Positions 1-10,072 of a DNA stretch of 64,000 bases are shown piece by piece. The stretch is from assembly GCA_038093515.1 (NCBI GenBank), contig JBBPSI010000116.1:1-64000 (forward strand), in the 5' to 3' direction. Source of the stretch: Butyriboletus loyo. Taxonomy: Eukaryota > Basidiomycota > Agaricomycetes > Boletales > Boletaceae. Every line of letters starts with the position of its first letter. The first letter of the stretch is position 1. The translations under genes were made by a program, and so were the position numbers. The notes under the pieces are model-generated. The model was not told the DNA's origin. It was given only the letters and a program-made list of their open reading frames with translations, and did not search any database.

Positions 1-1529
1 AACGTTCCCTACATTGACGTCACGGTTGCAAAATGTCCATGGTTTCGAACGTGGAACGTGCGACGTGTATAGAAGCTAGGAAGGAGCATTTACGAGTACT
101 CGTATCTGGGTCGAATGGATGAGATAACCTTTCGGTGCACCAAGGATGCCTGGGTTTACGAATTCGTTTGTACACTTGAATGTCGAGAGCACACATCCTG
201 CTGCTCCAGCGACGAGCGGGTAGTAGAAGAGTTGACTGCGCAGTCTATGGGTTGCGATCGACAGCGCCATGCACGTGAATCCGCCCGTCGTCCGCGCCGC
301 CGCTCGGGGAACAGGAATGCCACATCTCTTCGCCAAGACGAAAGGTGGCTACCAAGTACTCGATGGCATTGCCAAGGTTACGCCCGTGAGACTGAGGGGG
401 ATGTGAACTTAGTGCGAGGTCACCGTAGTCTGACTCGGTGAGTTAAAACAGAATATTACTGGTGTTATGTCCCAACGGGCAGAAAATCGGGACTTGACCT
501 TACTGTTTCGATCGTGGGATGAGTTGGTGGCTACTGAATGAAACAACGATTGGGTTGTTGTCTCAATGTTTGGCAGAAGCTTTGGATCCAAACTTTGCGG
601 ACTCTCACGCCATGCCGGCGTCTGAAGAGGCGTATAGCAACGTTACCGCTTGACTGCTCTATCGCAGGTTATTTGAGAGTTATGATTGGCCGGTGGCCAG
701 AAAGAGAGGAAAATTCAGGGTCTCACGTCACATCAGATGGAGGACCAGAAGTTCCTCGGCTAACCCGGTTCGCTCTGCAGATTGGCATGATCGAGCCCGC
801 TACCGACAAAGACGTCGATGATGATCCGTGAACATCACCAATCTGATGCGGATCAAGTGATTGTCGAGGAACTTTATTCATGAGATCCAAACTACATCTA
901 ATTCAGCATGGATTATGCTAGAGATCCCAGAATGGCTTCGTCAAGACTCAAGAGGATGGAAACAGCATCGTGGAACCCGGCCCACAAGCGACAAGGCCCC
1001 TACAAAACTGTTCATCTACCACCGTGGCCCCAACGGCGGCCGATTAGGCGCAGACAGCGTGTGAGCGAACTGTGTCAACGGGTGGACAACTGTGGAACGT
1101 CGAAAGACTTTTATCAGCGAACTCGAAGCGACTCACACGCTGCTGGCCCCGCTTCGGGGGCCTAGTGCGAAATACCGCCTGGATAAGCTAAGTGATACTG
1201 GAGATAACCTCCGTCTGCCAAATTTTCAAAGTTGAATGTCGAGTATATATTTCATCCGGAAGCCGCTCTACAGCCTACCGCAGCAGCAGGGTCTGGGTCT
1301 CGATCTCTCTCGTACAGTACTCGTACGGCGTACCCCTCTACATAATAGCACCTAACGTGTATATTTTGCATTAAAATGATCTGAATCTCGGACAAACTAT
1401 CTGGGTCCATGGTAAACACAGTATATTTAATTACTGAGCGACAGTGCATTCTTCAAGACCCGACTCATCCGGACCCTGAAAAGCTATTAGTGGCTTATGC
1501 TATGATCTTCCGTACATCATTACTAAGAG
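1..1529. other. Left flank, no confident gene
   Basis: I see no complete gene here. Around 560-830 on the plus strand, two adjacent frames give protein-like stretches: one with EALDPNFADSHAMP, then one starting LYRRLFESYDWPV. They are separated by stops and could be a decayed exon pair, but I do not recognise a family. The rest is unstructured and has no repeat shared with the array to the right that I could find. Confidence 0.3.
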
Positions 1530-1553
1530 CCAGTTCGGTATGCTCAGACAGTA
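1530..1553. repeat. Half of a MITE terminal repeat
   Basis: This 24-bp stretch (CCAGTTCGGTATGCTCAGAC and on) nearly matches the terminal inverted repeats of the small element at 55,541-55,720. Only one end is present. The truncated gypsy fragment begins about 30 bp to the right, so the other half was probably lost or interrupted there. Confidence 0.5.
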
Positions 1554-1582
1554 GCCGAAATAGTATTAAATGCGTCTTGAAT

Positions 1583-1961
1583 TTATCAGAGAGTCTGCGG
1601 GAAATACGGTGGAGAGGGGGAACGAGAAGGGTGTGGAGAGACGTGTGGGGTTCTGTCTAACCAGTCGTCGCTATAACCGTCGTCGCTGGGTGCCGGTTCG
1701 TCTTCCTGCCCTTGACCCTGGTCCTCGGGTTGGTAAGAGGGTTCGGGGTCTAACTGGGGCAGAGGGGAAAACTGGGGTTCAGGGTTTGGCGGGGCGGGAG
1801 TGTGTGGCGGCGACGGGTTGTCGACGACGATGGGTTCCGGTTCGGGAGAGGGAACACGGAAAGAACGACCGACGCGTCTGGGACGTTGGATGGAAATGTT
1901 GGGCGAGGGTGGGGCGGCTTTACTGCTGAAGAGCAGAAGCGAGAGGAAGATCTAGTTCTTT
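1583..1961 (-). pseudogene. Truncated gypsy leader and gag start
   Basis: Read on the minus strand, this segment matches the leader and the first part of gag in the complete element at 2,834-9,938 (region 3,262-3,640). The similarity covers the acidic, proline-rich stretch and stops abruptly near 1,583. No pol follows, so this is a 5' fragment of a second, oppositely oriented copy of the same family. It directly abuts its own LTR at 1,962. Confidence 0.75.
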
Positions 1962-2387
1962 TGTTACGCTGGGCGCTAACAACTAGAACAGCGAGGAGGC
2001 ACTCTGGAGTGGCCTCGAGACTCGTGAAGCGTTTCTGAGCTGGGTCTCAGACTATGTCTTAGTGCGCACACTAAGAGTCTGGAGTGAAACTAATTGCTAG
2101 CAGGTTACTGCGTAGAACTAGATAATGTACATGGTGGAAAGGCAGAGCCTTTATACTACTGAGGTCTGCGCACAGACCATGTCCCTAATCGAGCCGCGAG
2201 AAGGGATGTTACAAATACGGAAGGAATACTCTAGAAGGTTCCGGAGTATGAAGGAAAACGCGTCCGTGCGCGAGAAATGATGACTAAGTAAAACGGTTGT
2301 TACCGTTCAAGAGGAACTAGCAAAAGGCTAGGTGAATGTAGCAGTCCCAACGGTAGTGGAGAAAAGAAATAAAGTACTACCGTAACA
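1962..2387 (-). mobile_element. 5' LTR of truncated minus-strand gypsy copy
   Basis: This is a 426-bp LTR in inverse orientation, bounded by TGTTACG and CGTAACA. It shares the TATA-like box and the AGACTCTTAGTGTG-type internal blocks with the LTRs at 2,834 and 9,510. Because the other end of the element is missing, no target-site duplication can be checked. The base after it (2,388) falls in sequence homologous to the upstream region of the WD40 genes. Confidence 0.8.
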
Positions 2388-2447
2388 GGTTCTCCATTTG
2401 AGATATGACTATCCGTGGCAGCAAGGAACACTTTCGCCACTACTGAC
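2388..2447 (+). pseudogene. WD40 copy A upstream remnant, part 1
   Basis: Sixty bases resembling the region about 280 bp upstream of the WD40 start codons (compare 17,090-17,170 and 32,975-33,050, which share GAGATATGAC and the TGACTGCTTG step). The homology continues at 9,985 after the inserted LTR, which places the whole retrotransposon pile inside WD40 copy A. Confidence 0.6.
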
Positions 2448-2833
2448 TGTTACAGTAGTGGTATACTTTTTCCATCCTCTACCACTTGGACTACTTCATT
2501 CGCCTAGCCTTTTACTAGTCCCTTTTGAACGGCATGAGCCATTCTAGCTTAGTCATCACTTCTCGCGTACGGACACGCTTTCTTTCATACTCCAAAATGT
2601 TCTAGAGTACTCCTTCCTCATTTGTACTTTCACTCTCGCGACCCGTTTAGGAACATGGTCTGTGCGCAGACTTCTGTAGTATAAAGACTCGGTCTTTACT
2701 CCCATGTACTCTATCTAGTTCTATGCAGATACCTGCTAGCAATTAGTTCCCTTCCAGACTCTTAGTGTGTGCACTAAGACATAGTCTGAGACCCAGCTCA
2801 GAAATGCTTCACGAGTCCTGCGGCTACTCCAGA

Positions 2834-3261
2834 TGTTACGGTAGTACTTTACTTTTTCTCTCCACTACCGTTAGGACTCTTACATTCGCCTAGCCTTATG
2901 CTAGTTCCAGTTGAACGGTAACAACCGTTCTCGCTTAGTCATCACTTCCCGCGCACGGACGCGCTTTCTTTCATACTCCAGAACCTTCTAGAGTATCTTT
3001 TCCTCGTTTGTACATTCGCTCTCGCGACCCGATTAGGGAGCATGGTCTGTGCGCAGACCTCAGTAGTATAAAGCCTCTGTCTTTACACCCTGTAACGGTA
3101 TCTAGTTCTACGCAGCTTCCTGCTAGCAATTAGTATCACTTCCAGACTCTTAGTGTGCGCACTAAGACATAGTCTGAGACCCAGCTCAGAAACGCTTAAC
3201 GAGTCTCGAGGCCACTCCAGAGTGCCTCCTCGCTGTTCAATTGTTAGCGCCCAGCGTAACA
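2834..3261 (+). repeat. 5' LTR of the complete gypsy element
   Basis: 428 bp with ends TGTTACG and CGTAACA. A TATA-like TATAAAG lies near 3,067 and would serve as the promoter for the element RNA. Confidence 0.92.
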
Positions 3262-3661
3262 AAAGAACTAGATCTTCCTCTCGCTTCTGCTCTTCAGCAG
3301 TAAAGCCGCCCCACCCTCGCCCAACATTTCCATCCAACGTCCCAGACGCGTCGGTCGTTCTTTCCGCGTTCCCTCTCCCGAACCGGAACCCATCGTCGTC
3401 GACAACCCGTCGCCGCCACACTCTCCCGCCCCGCCAAACCCTGAACCCCAGTTTTCCCCTTTGCCCCAGTTAGACCCCGAACCCTCTTATCAACCCGAGG
3501 ACCAGGGTCAAGGGCAGGAAGACGAACCGGCACCCAGCGACGACGGTTATAGCGACGACTGGCTTGACAGAACCCCCCACGTTTCCCCACACAACTCCCG
3601 CTCCCCCTCTCCACCGTATTTTCCACCCGCAGATCCCTCTGACGACGAAGACGACGACAAG

Positions 3662-4657
3662 ATGTCTGACAAAGGAAAGATCGTCCCCAAGGACTTCTCT
3701 GGGCTCAACGAAGATGCCTCGCGATGGCTCCTCGCCATGCGCACCTATTTCGCCGCCAACCAGACGGCATTCCCCGACGACGAGTCAAAAATCAATGCCC
3801 TCCTCATGAAAATGAGCGAAGGAAAGGGCAAGACGTTCTCCGAAGGATGGATGAGCCTTCTCCTCGATGGACGCCCTACAGCACAACAAAGGGAATTCAC
3901 CACCGTCTGTGAGGACTTTCACAGAGTCTTCCACCCCTTCGACGTGGGAGAAAGCGCTCGGATTGACCTGGGGAACTTAACCCAGGACAAAGCCAACAAG
4001 AAAGACGGCTACGACACCTATGTCACCGAGTTCCAACTTCTCGCCGCCAAGTCTGGAATCATCGACGAGAAGGCTCTGATAGAATGGTTCATTCGCGGTC
4101 TTGACCCTCGCCTCGCAGAATCCGTCCTCTCTTGCGAGAAACCTCCTACCACGCTTGCCGGATGGGCTGAGAAAACATCCGCATTCCACGCGCAACATAA
4201 GCGCATCGACGACCTCCGCGCCGGGAAACGCTACATTCCCACATTCTCCTCTTCCTCCAAACCCTCGTCCAGCAGAAGGGACCCCAACGCGATGGACGTT
4301 GACGCCGTCCGACTTACTCCGGTACAACGTGCGGAGTACATGAAGAAGAACAAATGCTTCATATGTCACCAAGTCGGATGTCGTTCAAACAACCATCCTC
4401 GCCCCCCTCGCAACGGGCAGAACTCTCGAGGACCGCCCTCTCGCCCCCCTCGCAACCCTCAGCGCACACGCGCCGCCGTCGTCACGCAACCCGAACCAAA
4501 GCCCTCCCCACTCGGCGACTATCTGTCCGAGTTGAAAGGTCGAGGCACCCAACAGGAAGATGTTTTGAGCGTCCTCAAGGCATGCTTCAACGAAGACGAA
4601 GAAAAGCTGCCCGTAGCAGCAACCAAGGTGGCCGAAGAATGGCCAAAGGATTTTTGA
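3662..4657 (+). CDS. Gag-like structural protein of gypsy element
   Basis: The reading frame is open from about 3,272, but the first in-frame ATG is at 3,662, giving 331 residues. The frame upstream is acidic and proline-rich and would only be used from a non-ATG start. The centre (EWFIRGLDPRLAESV, about residues 140-155) resembles the capsid region of fungal Ty3/gypsy Gag. A C-terminal knuckle reads CFICHQVGCRSNNH, an unusual C-x2-C-x4-C-x4-H spacing. The stop TGA at 4,655 follows GAT TTT, where a -1 slip of the TTT codon would enter pol. It packages element RNA in cytoplasmic particles by family analogy. Confidence 0.85.
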   Translation: MSDKGKIVPKDFSGLNEDASRWLLAMRTYFAANQTAFPDDESKINALLMKMSEGKGKTFSEGWMSLLLDGRPTAQQREFTTVCEDFHRVFHPFDVGESARIDLGNLTQDKANKKDGYDTYVTEFQLLAAKSGIIDEKALIEWFIRGLDPRLAESVLSCEKPPTTLAGWAEKTSAFHAQHKRIDDLRAGKRYIPTFSSSSKPSSSRRDPNAMDVDAVRLTPVQRAEYMKKNKCFICHQVGCRSNNHPRPPRNGQNSRGPPSRPPRNPQRTRAAVVTQPEPKPSPLGDYLSELKGRGTQQEDVLSVLKACFNEDEEKLPVAATKVAEEWPKDF

Positions 4658-7600
4658 AAAGGAGGGAAGTTTCGACGTCTTCGCCTCCTCTTGTAATCGC
4701 CCCTGTAGTTATATCAAACCCCAATGCGCAATCAATTCGAGTTCCAGTCTCTTTATTCGCGCACGAAGGGGGTCAAATCGTCGACACATTCGCCCTGGTG
4801 GACAGCGGCGCAAGCGGATGCTTCATAGATCGCGATCTAGTGAAGCGAAAGAAACTGCCGATGGAACGGCTACCCAAGCCACTAAGTGCCCAAAACGTGG
4901 ACGGGTCAAACAACCAAGGAGGAGTCATCAGGTACAAGGTCAACATCTCCATCAGGATCGGAGAAACCGAGGAGGAACGGAGCTTCCTAGTCCTCAACAT
5001 TGGCCGAGAAAACATGATCCTGGGATTACCGTGGCTACGAGAAGCAAACCCGGTAATAGATTGGGCCACTGGCCACATCGATCTCCCAGATCAAATCAAG
5101 AAGCCCCGACACGACTCCCCTCGGGCAATCGCTCAACGGTACCTGGTACGGTACCTTGACTTGGACCCAGACTCCAAGATCGCCAAGCTCTGGAAGAAGC
5201 GAGTAGACGCTTCAGCAAGGGAAGCTTACCCTATTCGAAAAGCAACCATCGCGACTGAGATCGCCGCTCAAGCCGTCAAGGAGAAAGCAGTTCTCCCTAC
5301 CCCGTTCGCTGCCTTCGCGGACGTTTTTGACAAGAAGAACACTGAGGAACTTCCCCCGTCCCGATCTTTCGATCACGCCATTGACCTCGACAAAGACTTC
5401 GTTCCGAAAGTCGCTAAGGTCTACCCCTTGAACCCGAAAGAGTCGGAAGCCTGTAAAGCTTTCGTTGAGGAACACCTCAAGTCGGGAAAGATCACCCCCT
5501 CGAAGTCTCCTCAGGCTGCCCCCTTCTTCTTCGTATCAAAGAAGGATGGCTCGCTACGCCCCTGTCAGGACTACAGGTACCTGAATTCTCATACGGTCAA
5601 AAACGCCTACCCTCTCCCCCTCATCTCCGACCTCGTCGACCGTCTCAAAGGGTCCAAAATCTTCACAAAGATGGACATCCGCTGGGGATACAACAACGTC
5701 CTCATCAAGCCGAACGACCGCTGGAAAGCGGCCTTCATCACTCCCCAAGGGCTGTTCGAACCCACCGTGATGTTCTTCGGCCTCTGCAACTCCCCAGCAA
5801 CCTTCCAGGCTTTGATGGACCATATCTTCGGCGACCTCATGGCAGAAGGGTGGTTGATCATCTACATGGACGACCTCTTGATCCACTCCGCCACCTCTGC
5901 AGAACACGAGGCACGAACGATCCGTGTCCTGGAACGACTTCGCGAACACAAGTTGTTCCTCAAACTGGAAAAGTGTTCGTTCGATGCCGAAGAAGTGGAA
6001 TACCTCGGGATGATGGTCCGAGAAGGGCAGGTCAAGATGGACCCGACCAAGTTGAAAGCCATTCGCGAATGGAACCCCCCGACCTCGGTGAAGGCAGTCA
6101 GGTCCTTCATCGGGTTTTGCAATTTTTATCGCAGGTTCATACAGGACTTCTCTCACATCGCGAAGCCGCTGCACGACCTGACTAAGAAGAACTCTCCATG
6201 GGCTTGGACCCCGGCTTGCGAACAGGCGTTCCAAGCAATCAAACAGTCGTTCTTACGACAACCCGTTCTCTCAATGCCCGATGTCACGAAGCCGTTTGCC
6301 GTGATGACGGATGCCTCTCTCACTGCTACTGGAGCAGTGCTCATGCAAAAGGATGTCAATGGCGACCTGCATCCTTGCGCCTACTTATCAAAGACGCTCT
6401 CGCCCGCTGAGCGCAATTACGATATCTATGATCGCGAGTTGCTCGCGGTCATTCACGCATTAGAAGAATGGCGCCACTACCTGCGCGGTACTGGTCATCA
6501 GGTGGAGATTCTCACCGACCACAAGAATCTCACCTACTTCCGCCAACCAAACAAGTTGTCTCGCCGGCAAGCACGCTGGCTTATGTTCCTGCAGGATTTC
6601 GACCTGCACTTCCATCACATTCCGGGTACTCAGATGGGCCCGGCCGATGCCTTATCCCGCCGCGACGACGTTGACACTTCCGCCGACAACCAGGAAGTTA
6701 CTCTCCTCCCCGAAACTCTCTTCGCTCGCAAGATTGACGTCGCTCTTGCCGAAAAGATTGCCGCCTCCACCCCCAGCGACCCTATGATTAAGCGCTGCAT
6801 GCAAGCTCTTTACGAAGACTCCCCACTCTTCCCCAAAATGAACGCTGGGGACTGGGACTTCGATGGCAAAGAGTTATACTTCCGCAAGAAGCGTTACATC
6901 CCAGAGGCGGCGCGGGTCGATCTCATCCGCTCCTTACACGAAAGTCCCGCTGGTGGTCACGGTGGCATATTCCGCACCCAGAACATGGTGCAACGCGATT
7001 ATTGGTGGCCAGGAATGGCTAATTTAGTCCGCCGCTTCGTCGCTGGCTGCGCCGTTTGTCAGGCGCATAAGGTTAACACTCACCCCACCGTGCCCCCTCT
7101 CACCCCTTTGGCCAGTATGGCCTCTCGTCCCTTCGAACAAGTGTCGGTCGACCTCATCACCGGTCTCCCTCCCTCTCTGGGATATGATTCAGTCATGGTC
7201 GTGGTAGACCATGGGCTTACGAAGGGGGTAATTTATTCCCCTTGCAACAAGGACATCGACGCGGCAGGAATCGCCAAGTTGTTTTTCAAAACCGTCTTCC
7301 TTCGATTCGGCCTACACTCTCGCTGCATCTCTGACAGAGGTCCTCAATTCGCGTCCGCCTTTGCTAGGGAACTCGCAAGACTCCTGGACTACGACCTCGC
7401 CCTCTCCTCCGCGTACCACCCACAGACCGACGGAGAAACGGAACGAGTCAACCAGGAGCTGGAAACGTACCTCCGGATCTTCTGTGATGGCCACCCGGAA
7501 CGATGGGCCGAACTCCTTCCCATGGCCGAGTTCTCCCACAACTCGATGACGCACTCCTCGACCAACGTGACTCCGTTCTCTCTGATGGTCGGTTATGAGC

Positions 7601-8199
7601 CGAGGTCTTATCCTCCAATCGGAAAGACTTTCCTCCCCGCCCTCGAGTCTAGACTCTCGGAACTCACGGGAGCCCGAACGGAGGCTTTAGAAGCCCACGA
7701 GAAGGCACGGCGATTGATGAAGGAACGGATCTCGTCCAAGTTCCGCCCGTGGAAGACTGGCGATAAGGTTTGGCTCGAAGGGCGCAACCTTCGACTCAGG
7801 TACCCGTCAAAGAAGCTCGCCCCAAGAAGGGAAGGTCCGTTCGAGATCGCACAGGTTATCTCCCCTGTGGCGTACAGACTCCGACTACCACCGACATGGA
7901 AGATCCACGATGTCTTCCACGCGTCCCTCCTGACCCCTTATCGCGAAACAGCCGAACACGGCCCGAATTTTACCAATCCTCCTCCGGAAGAAATAGACGG
8001 AGATGAAGAGTACGAGATCGATCGGATCTTATCGCATCGCGGCTCCAAGGGACGCCGTCAATTCCTTGTGTCCTGGAAAGGATACTCCGCAGCGGAGAAC
8101 ACCTGGGAACCAAATGGGAACCTGGTCCATGCGCAGGCCTTGCTCAAGGCTTATAAGCTGCGCCACCCCAAGGACTTTCCCTCCCCATCTTCTCAGTAA
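4651..8199 (+). CDS. Pol polyprotein with C-terminal chromodomain
   Basis: The frame is -1 to gag and overlaps its end (open from 4,354), so it is probably made as a Gag-Pol fusion by frameshifting near 4,651. In order: aspartic protease with DSG at 4,801-4,809; reverse transcriptase with YMDD at 5,863-5,874; RNase H with TDAS near 6,310; integrase HHCC zinc region at about 6,940-7,070; integrase core with D at 7,150, D at 7,332 and E of ERVN at 7,441; and a chromodomain at about 8,008-8,130 (FLVSWKGY, ENTWEP). The catalytic residues I looked for are all present and there is no internal stop, so the copy may be active. The chromodomain is expected to target insertion to particular chromatin. 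Confidence 0.93.
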   Translation, partial: FLKRREVSTSSPPLVIAPVVISNPNAQSIRVPVSLFAHEGGQIVDTFALVDSGASGCFIDRDLVKRKKLPMERLPKPLSAQNVDGSNNQGGVIRYKVNISIRIGETEEERSFLVLNIGRENMILGLPWLREANPVIDWATGHIDLPDQIKKPRHDSPRAIAQRYLVRYLDLDPDSKIAKLWKKRVDASAREAYPIRKATIATEIAAQAVKEKAVLPTPFAAFADVFDKKNTEELPPSRSFDHAIDLDKDFVPKVAKVYPLNPKESEACKAFVEEHLKSGKITPSKSPQAAPFFFVSKKDGSLRPCQDYRYLNSHTVKNAYPLPLISDLVDRLKGSKIFTKMDIRWGYNNVLIKPNDRWKAAFITPQGLFEPTVMFFGLCNSPATFQALMDHIFGDLMAEGWLIIYMDDLLIHSATSAEHEARTIRVLERLREHKLFLKLEKCSFDAEEVEYLGMMVREGQVKMDPTKLKAIREWNPPTSVKAVRSFIGFCNFYRRFIQDFSHIAKPLHDLTKKNSPWAWTPACEQAFQAIKQSFLRQPVLSMPDVTKPFAVMTDASLTATGAVLMQKDVNGDLHPCAYLSKTLSPAERNYDIYDRELLAVIHALEEWRHYLRGTGHQVEILTDHKNLTYFRQPNKLSRRQARWLMFLQDFDLHFHHIPGTQMGPADALSRRDDVDTSADNQEVTLLPETLFARKIDVALAEKIAASTPSDPMIKRCMQALYEDSPLFPKMNAGDWDFDGKELYFRKKRYIPEAARVDLIRSLHESPAGGHGGIFRTQNMVQRDYWWPGMANLVRRFVAGCAVCQAHKVNTHPTVPPLTPLASMASRPFEQVSVDLITGLPPSLGYDSVMVVVDHGLTKGVIYSPCNKDIDAAGIAKLFFKTVFLRFGLHSRCISDRGPQFASAFARELARLLDYDLALSSAYHPQTDGETERVNQELETYLRIFCDGHPERWAELLPMAEFSHNSMTHSSTNVTPFSLMVGYEPRSYPPIGKTFLPALESRLSELTGARTEALEAHEKARRLMKERISSKFRPWKTGDKVWLEGRNLRLRYPSKKLAPRREGPFEIAQVISPVAYRLRLPPTWKIHDVFHASLLTPYRETAEHGPNFTNPPPEEIDGDEEYEIDRILSHRGSKGRRQFLVSWKGYSAAENTWEPNGNLVHAQALLKAYKLRHPKDFPSPSSQ

Positions 8200-8207
8200 C
8201 AACCAAA

Positions 8208-9458
8208 ATGGCCATTCCCCCTGCAGAAAACAACGCCCCGCTTCCAGCTCAACCTCCCGTCCGCTCTTCTCGCCTCCCAGTCTCGTCTCGCCGCGTCCTC
8301 TACGCCGCCGTATTAGAAAATCCCGTCGCCACCTACGCCTTGGAGCAGCGTATGGACTTCACCGGGGACTATGTCCTCCGCACCCTCGCCAGCCTCTACC
8401 GCTCCTACGCCCTCGCCCGCACCGTCCACACCCGCTTATGCCCCGACAACCAACCGCCCGTATACGCCACCGCCCTGGAGACCTCTTTGATGGAGGCCAG
8501 GGGGTATACCCTAGACATCCTTCACGCGGAAGGATTCGGCTATGTCGTCGACCAACTCCTCCCCGGCATCCTCGCGCCCGTCCTGCGCCCCATCCTCGTC
8601 GCCCTCGCTCCTAGAGAGCGAGAATTTTATTTTCAGTCCAATGACCGCATCGGGTTCTTGCGCCCCACCGCTCGCGGCCCCAATCCCCCTCCTCGTCCTG
8701 CCGCGGAAGGATCTCCTCCGCCACTACCTATTCCAGCGCCACCCGCTAGAGATTCGCCTGCAACCACACTGGTAGCGGATTCGTCCAGGGAGACCACTGG
8801 AGAGTCCCTCGAGTCCTTTCGGACCGACGTCGACGAGCCCCAGGTCGCTCGTCGACACTCCCCCCTACCGCCTAGGACTGTGCGTCGCCAACCTCGCCAG
8901 ACGCTTCTCCAGGCTGGATCTGTCCCGGGATCGGTCACCCTCACCGCCGCTGGAAGAAGAATTGCCAACAGGGCCTTCCGCTCCGTCACCCCCCAACCGT
9001 CCACTCGTCGTGGCACCCCCGCCATCCAACTTATTCCTCGCGTCACCTCCCCCGCCGCCACCGCCGCCGCCGCAGCTGGTGGCTCTAACTCCTCTTCGTA
9101 CGGACCCCCGCCCCCCTACCTCCCCGGTCGGGGTACTCGTGATTCGCCTATCGTCGTCGACGACAGATCCCCTGATCCCAGCCAGGGCGCTGCTCGACCT
9201 CGCCTCGTCCGCCCGCAGCTCTGCTTCGAGTGCGGGACCGTCGGCCACTTCCGTAGGGAGTGCCCTAACTACACGTGCCCCTTCTGCCACCGAATCGCCC
9301 CTGGTCATATTCAGGAGTTTTGCCCTGAACGTGTATGCGGCCTCTGCGGAGCCATTGGCCACATCGTCGCAAATTGTGCCTTTCGGGACGACGTCTGGGC
9401 GGACATCAATCCCGACGACGCTTACGACTACGATGTCAACGAGGGGGAGTCTCAGTGA
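8208..9458 (+). CDS. Third ORF of gypsy element, triple zinc-knuckle protein
   Basis: A 416-residue ORF with an ATG eight bases after the pol stop, in the position where env or accessory genes sit. The N-terminal third (about residues 20-135) is ordered and partly helical. A Ser/Pro-rich linker with an alanine run follows. The C-terminus (about residues 335-395) has three Cys-rich motifs: CFECGTVGHFRREC and CGLCGAIGHIVANC have the canonical C-x2-C-x4-H-x4-C spacing, and the middle one has a longer spacing. The last 20 residues are acidic. No signal peptide or membrane segment is seen, so it is not an envelope protein. It could be a second nucleic-acid-binding Gag-like protein. I do not know a named family for it. 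Confidence 0.75.
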   Translation: MAIPPAENNAPLPAQPPVRSSRLPVSSRRVLYAAVLENPVATYALEQRMDFTGDYVLRTLASLYRSYALARTVHTRLCPDNQPPVYATALETSLMEARGYTLDILHAEGFGYVVDQLLPGILAPVLRPILVALAPREREFYFQSNDRIGFLRPTARGPNPPPRPAAEGSPPPLPIPAPPARDSPATTLVADSSRETTGESLESFRTDVDEPQVARRHSPLPPRTVRRQPRQTLLQAGSVPGSVTLTAAGRRIANRAFRSVTPQPSTRRGTPAIQLIPRVTSPAATAAAAAGGSNSSSYGPPPPYLPGRGTRDSPIVVDDRSPDPSQGAARPRLVRPQLCFECGTVGHFRRECPNYTCPFCHRIAPGHIQEFCPERVCGLCGAIGHIVANCAFRDDVWADINPDDAYDYDVNEGESQ

Positions 9459-9509
9459 GGGGACCATTCAAGTTGTGGAGTCGGAGTCTCCACCATGGGA
9501 AGGGGGTAA

Positions 9510-9938
9510 TGTTACGGTAGTACTCTACTTTTTCTCTCCACTACCGTTAGGACTCTTACATTCGCCTAGCCTTTTGCTAGTTCCAGTTGAACGGTAACAA
9601 CCGTTCGTAGCTTAGTCATCACTTCCCGCGCACGGACGCACTTTCTTTCATACTCCAGAACGTTCTAGAGTATCTTTTCCTCGTTTGTACTTTTGCTCTC
9701 GCGACCCGATTAGGGAGCATGGTCTGTGCGCAGACCTCAGTAGTATAAAGCCACTGTCTTTACACCCTGTAACGGTATCTAGTTCTACGCAGCTTCCTGC
9801 TAGCAATTAGTATCACTTCCAGACTCTTAGTGTGCGCACTAAGACATAGTCTGAGACCCAGCTCAGAAACGCTTCACGAGTCTCGAGGCCACTCCAGAGT
9901 GCCTCCTCGCTGTTCAATTGTTAGCGCCCAGCGTAACA
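9510..9938 (+). repeat. 3' LTR of the complete gypsy element
   Basis: 429 bp with ends TGTTACG and CGTAACA, preceded by a polypurine tract ending at 9,507 and followed by the target duplication CCAGA. Confidence 0.92.
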
Positions 9939-9984
9939 CCAGAGTGCCGCCTAGTCATTCTAGTTGTTAGCGCCCAGCGTAACA

Positions 9985-10072
9985 CTGACTGCTTGTCTGG
10001 TTGTCGCAGCCAGGTCATGTGGTGGGAAGCTGGGAGAGAATGAGCACCCTGAGAGACATGAGGCACCTGTGT
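9985..10072 (+). pseudogene. WD40 copy A upstream remnant, part 2
   Basis: This continues part 1. It aligns by eye with the segment 60-220 bp upstream of the other WD40 start codons (compare 17,168-17,250, 27,455-27,540 and 33,045-33,120), sharing the CTGACTGCTTG and GAATGAGC blocks. The palindromic element interrupts it at about 10,073. The first exon and most of the propeller exon of copy A are missing from the window. Confidence 0.6.

Larger units (their letters stand above)
2834..9938 (+). mobile_element. Complete Ty3/gypsy chromovirus, TSD CCAGA
   Basis: A 7.1-kb element with LTRs at 2,834-3,261 and 9,510-9,938, a 5-bp target duplication CCAGA (2,829-2,833 and 9,939-9,943), gag, a pol in the -1 frame, and a third ORF between pol and the 3' LTR. 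A purine tract (GGGAAGGGGG) lies immediately before the 3' LTR. The order PR-RT-RNaseH-INT-chromodomain is that of chromoviruses. The two LTRs differ at roughly ten positions by eye, so the insertion is fairly young, and all three ORFs are open. I could not identify the primer binding site with confidence. Confidence 0.93.
2448..9984 (+). mobile_element. Solo gypsy LTR (TSD CTGAC) split by a complete element
   Basis: The left part is 2,448-2,833 and the right part is 9,939-9,984. Joined, with the inner CCAGA duplication counted once, they form one LTR of about 427 bp that starts TGTTACAG and ends CGTAACA. It is flanked by the direct repeat CTGAC at 2,443-2,447 and 9,985-9,989. It is a solo LTR left by LTR-LTR recombination, into which a related full element later inserted. 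It is more diverged from the inner LTRs than they are from each other. Confidence 0.88.

Noticed and set aside
3461..3661. gag starting upstream of 3,662
   Set aside because: The frame is open from 3,272 but has no ATG before 3,662; the upstream start would have to be TTG or another non-ATG codon.
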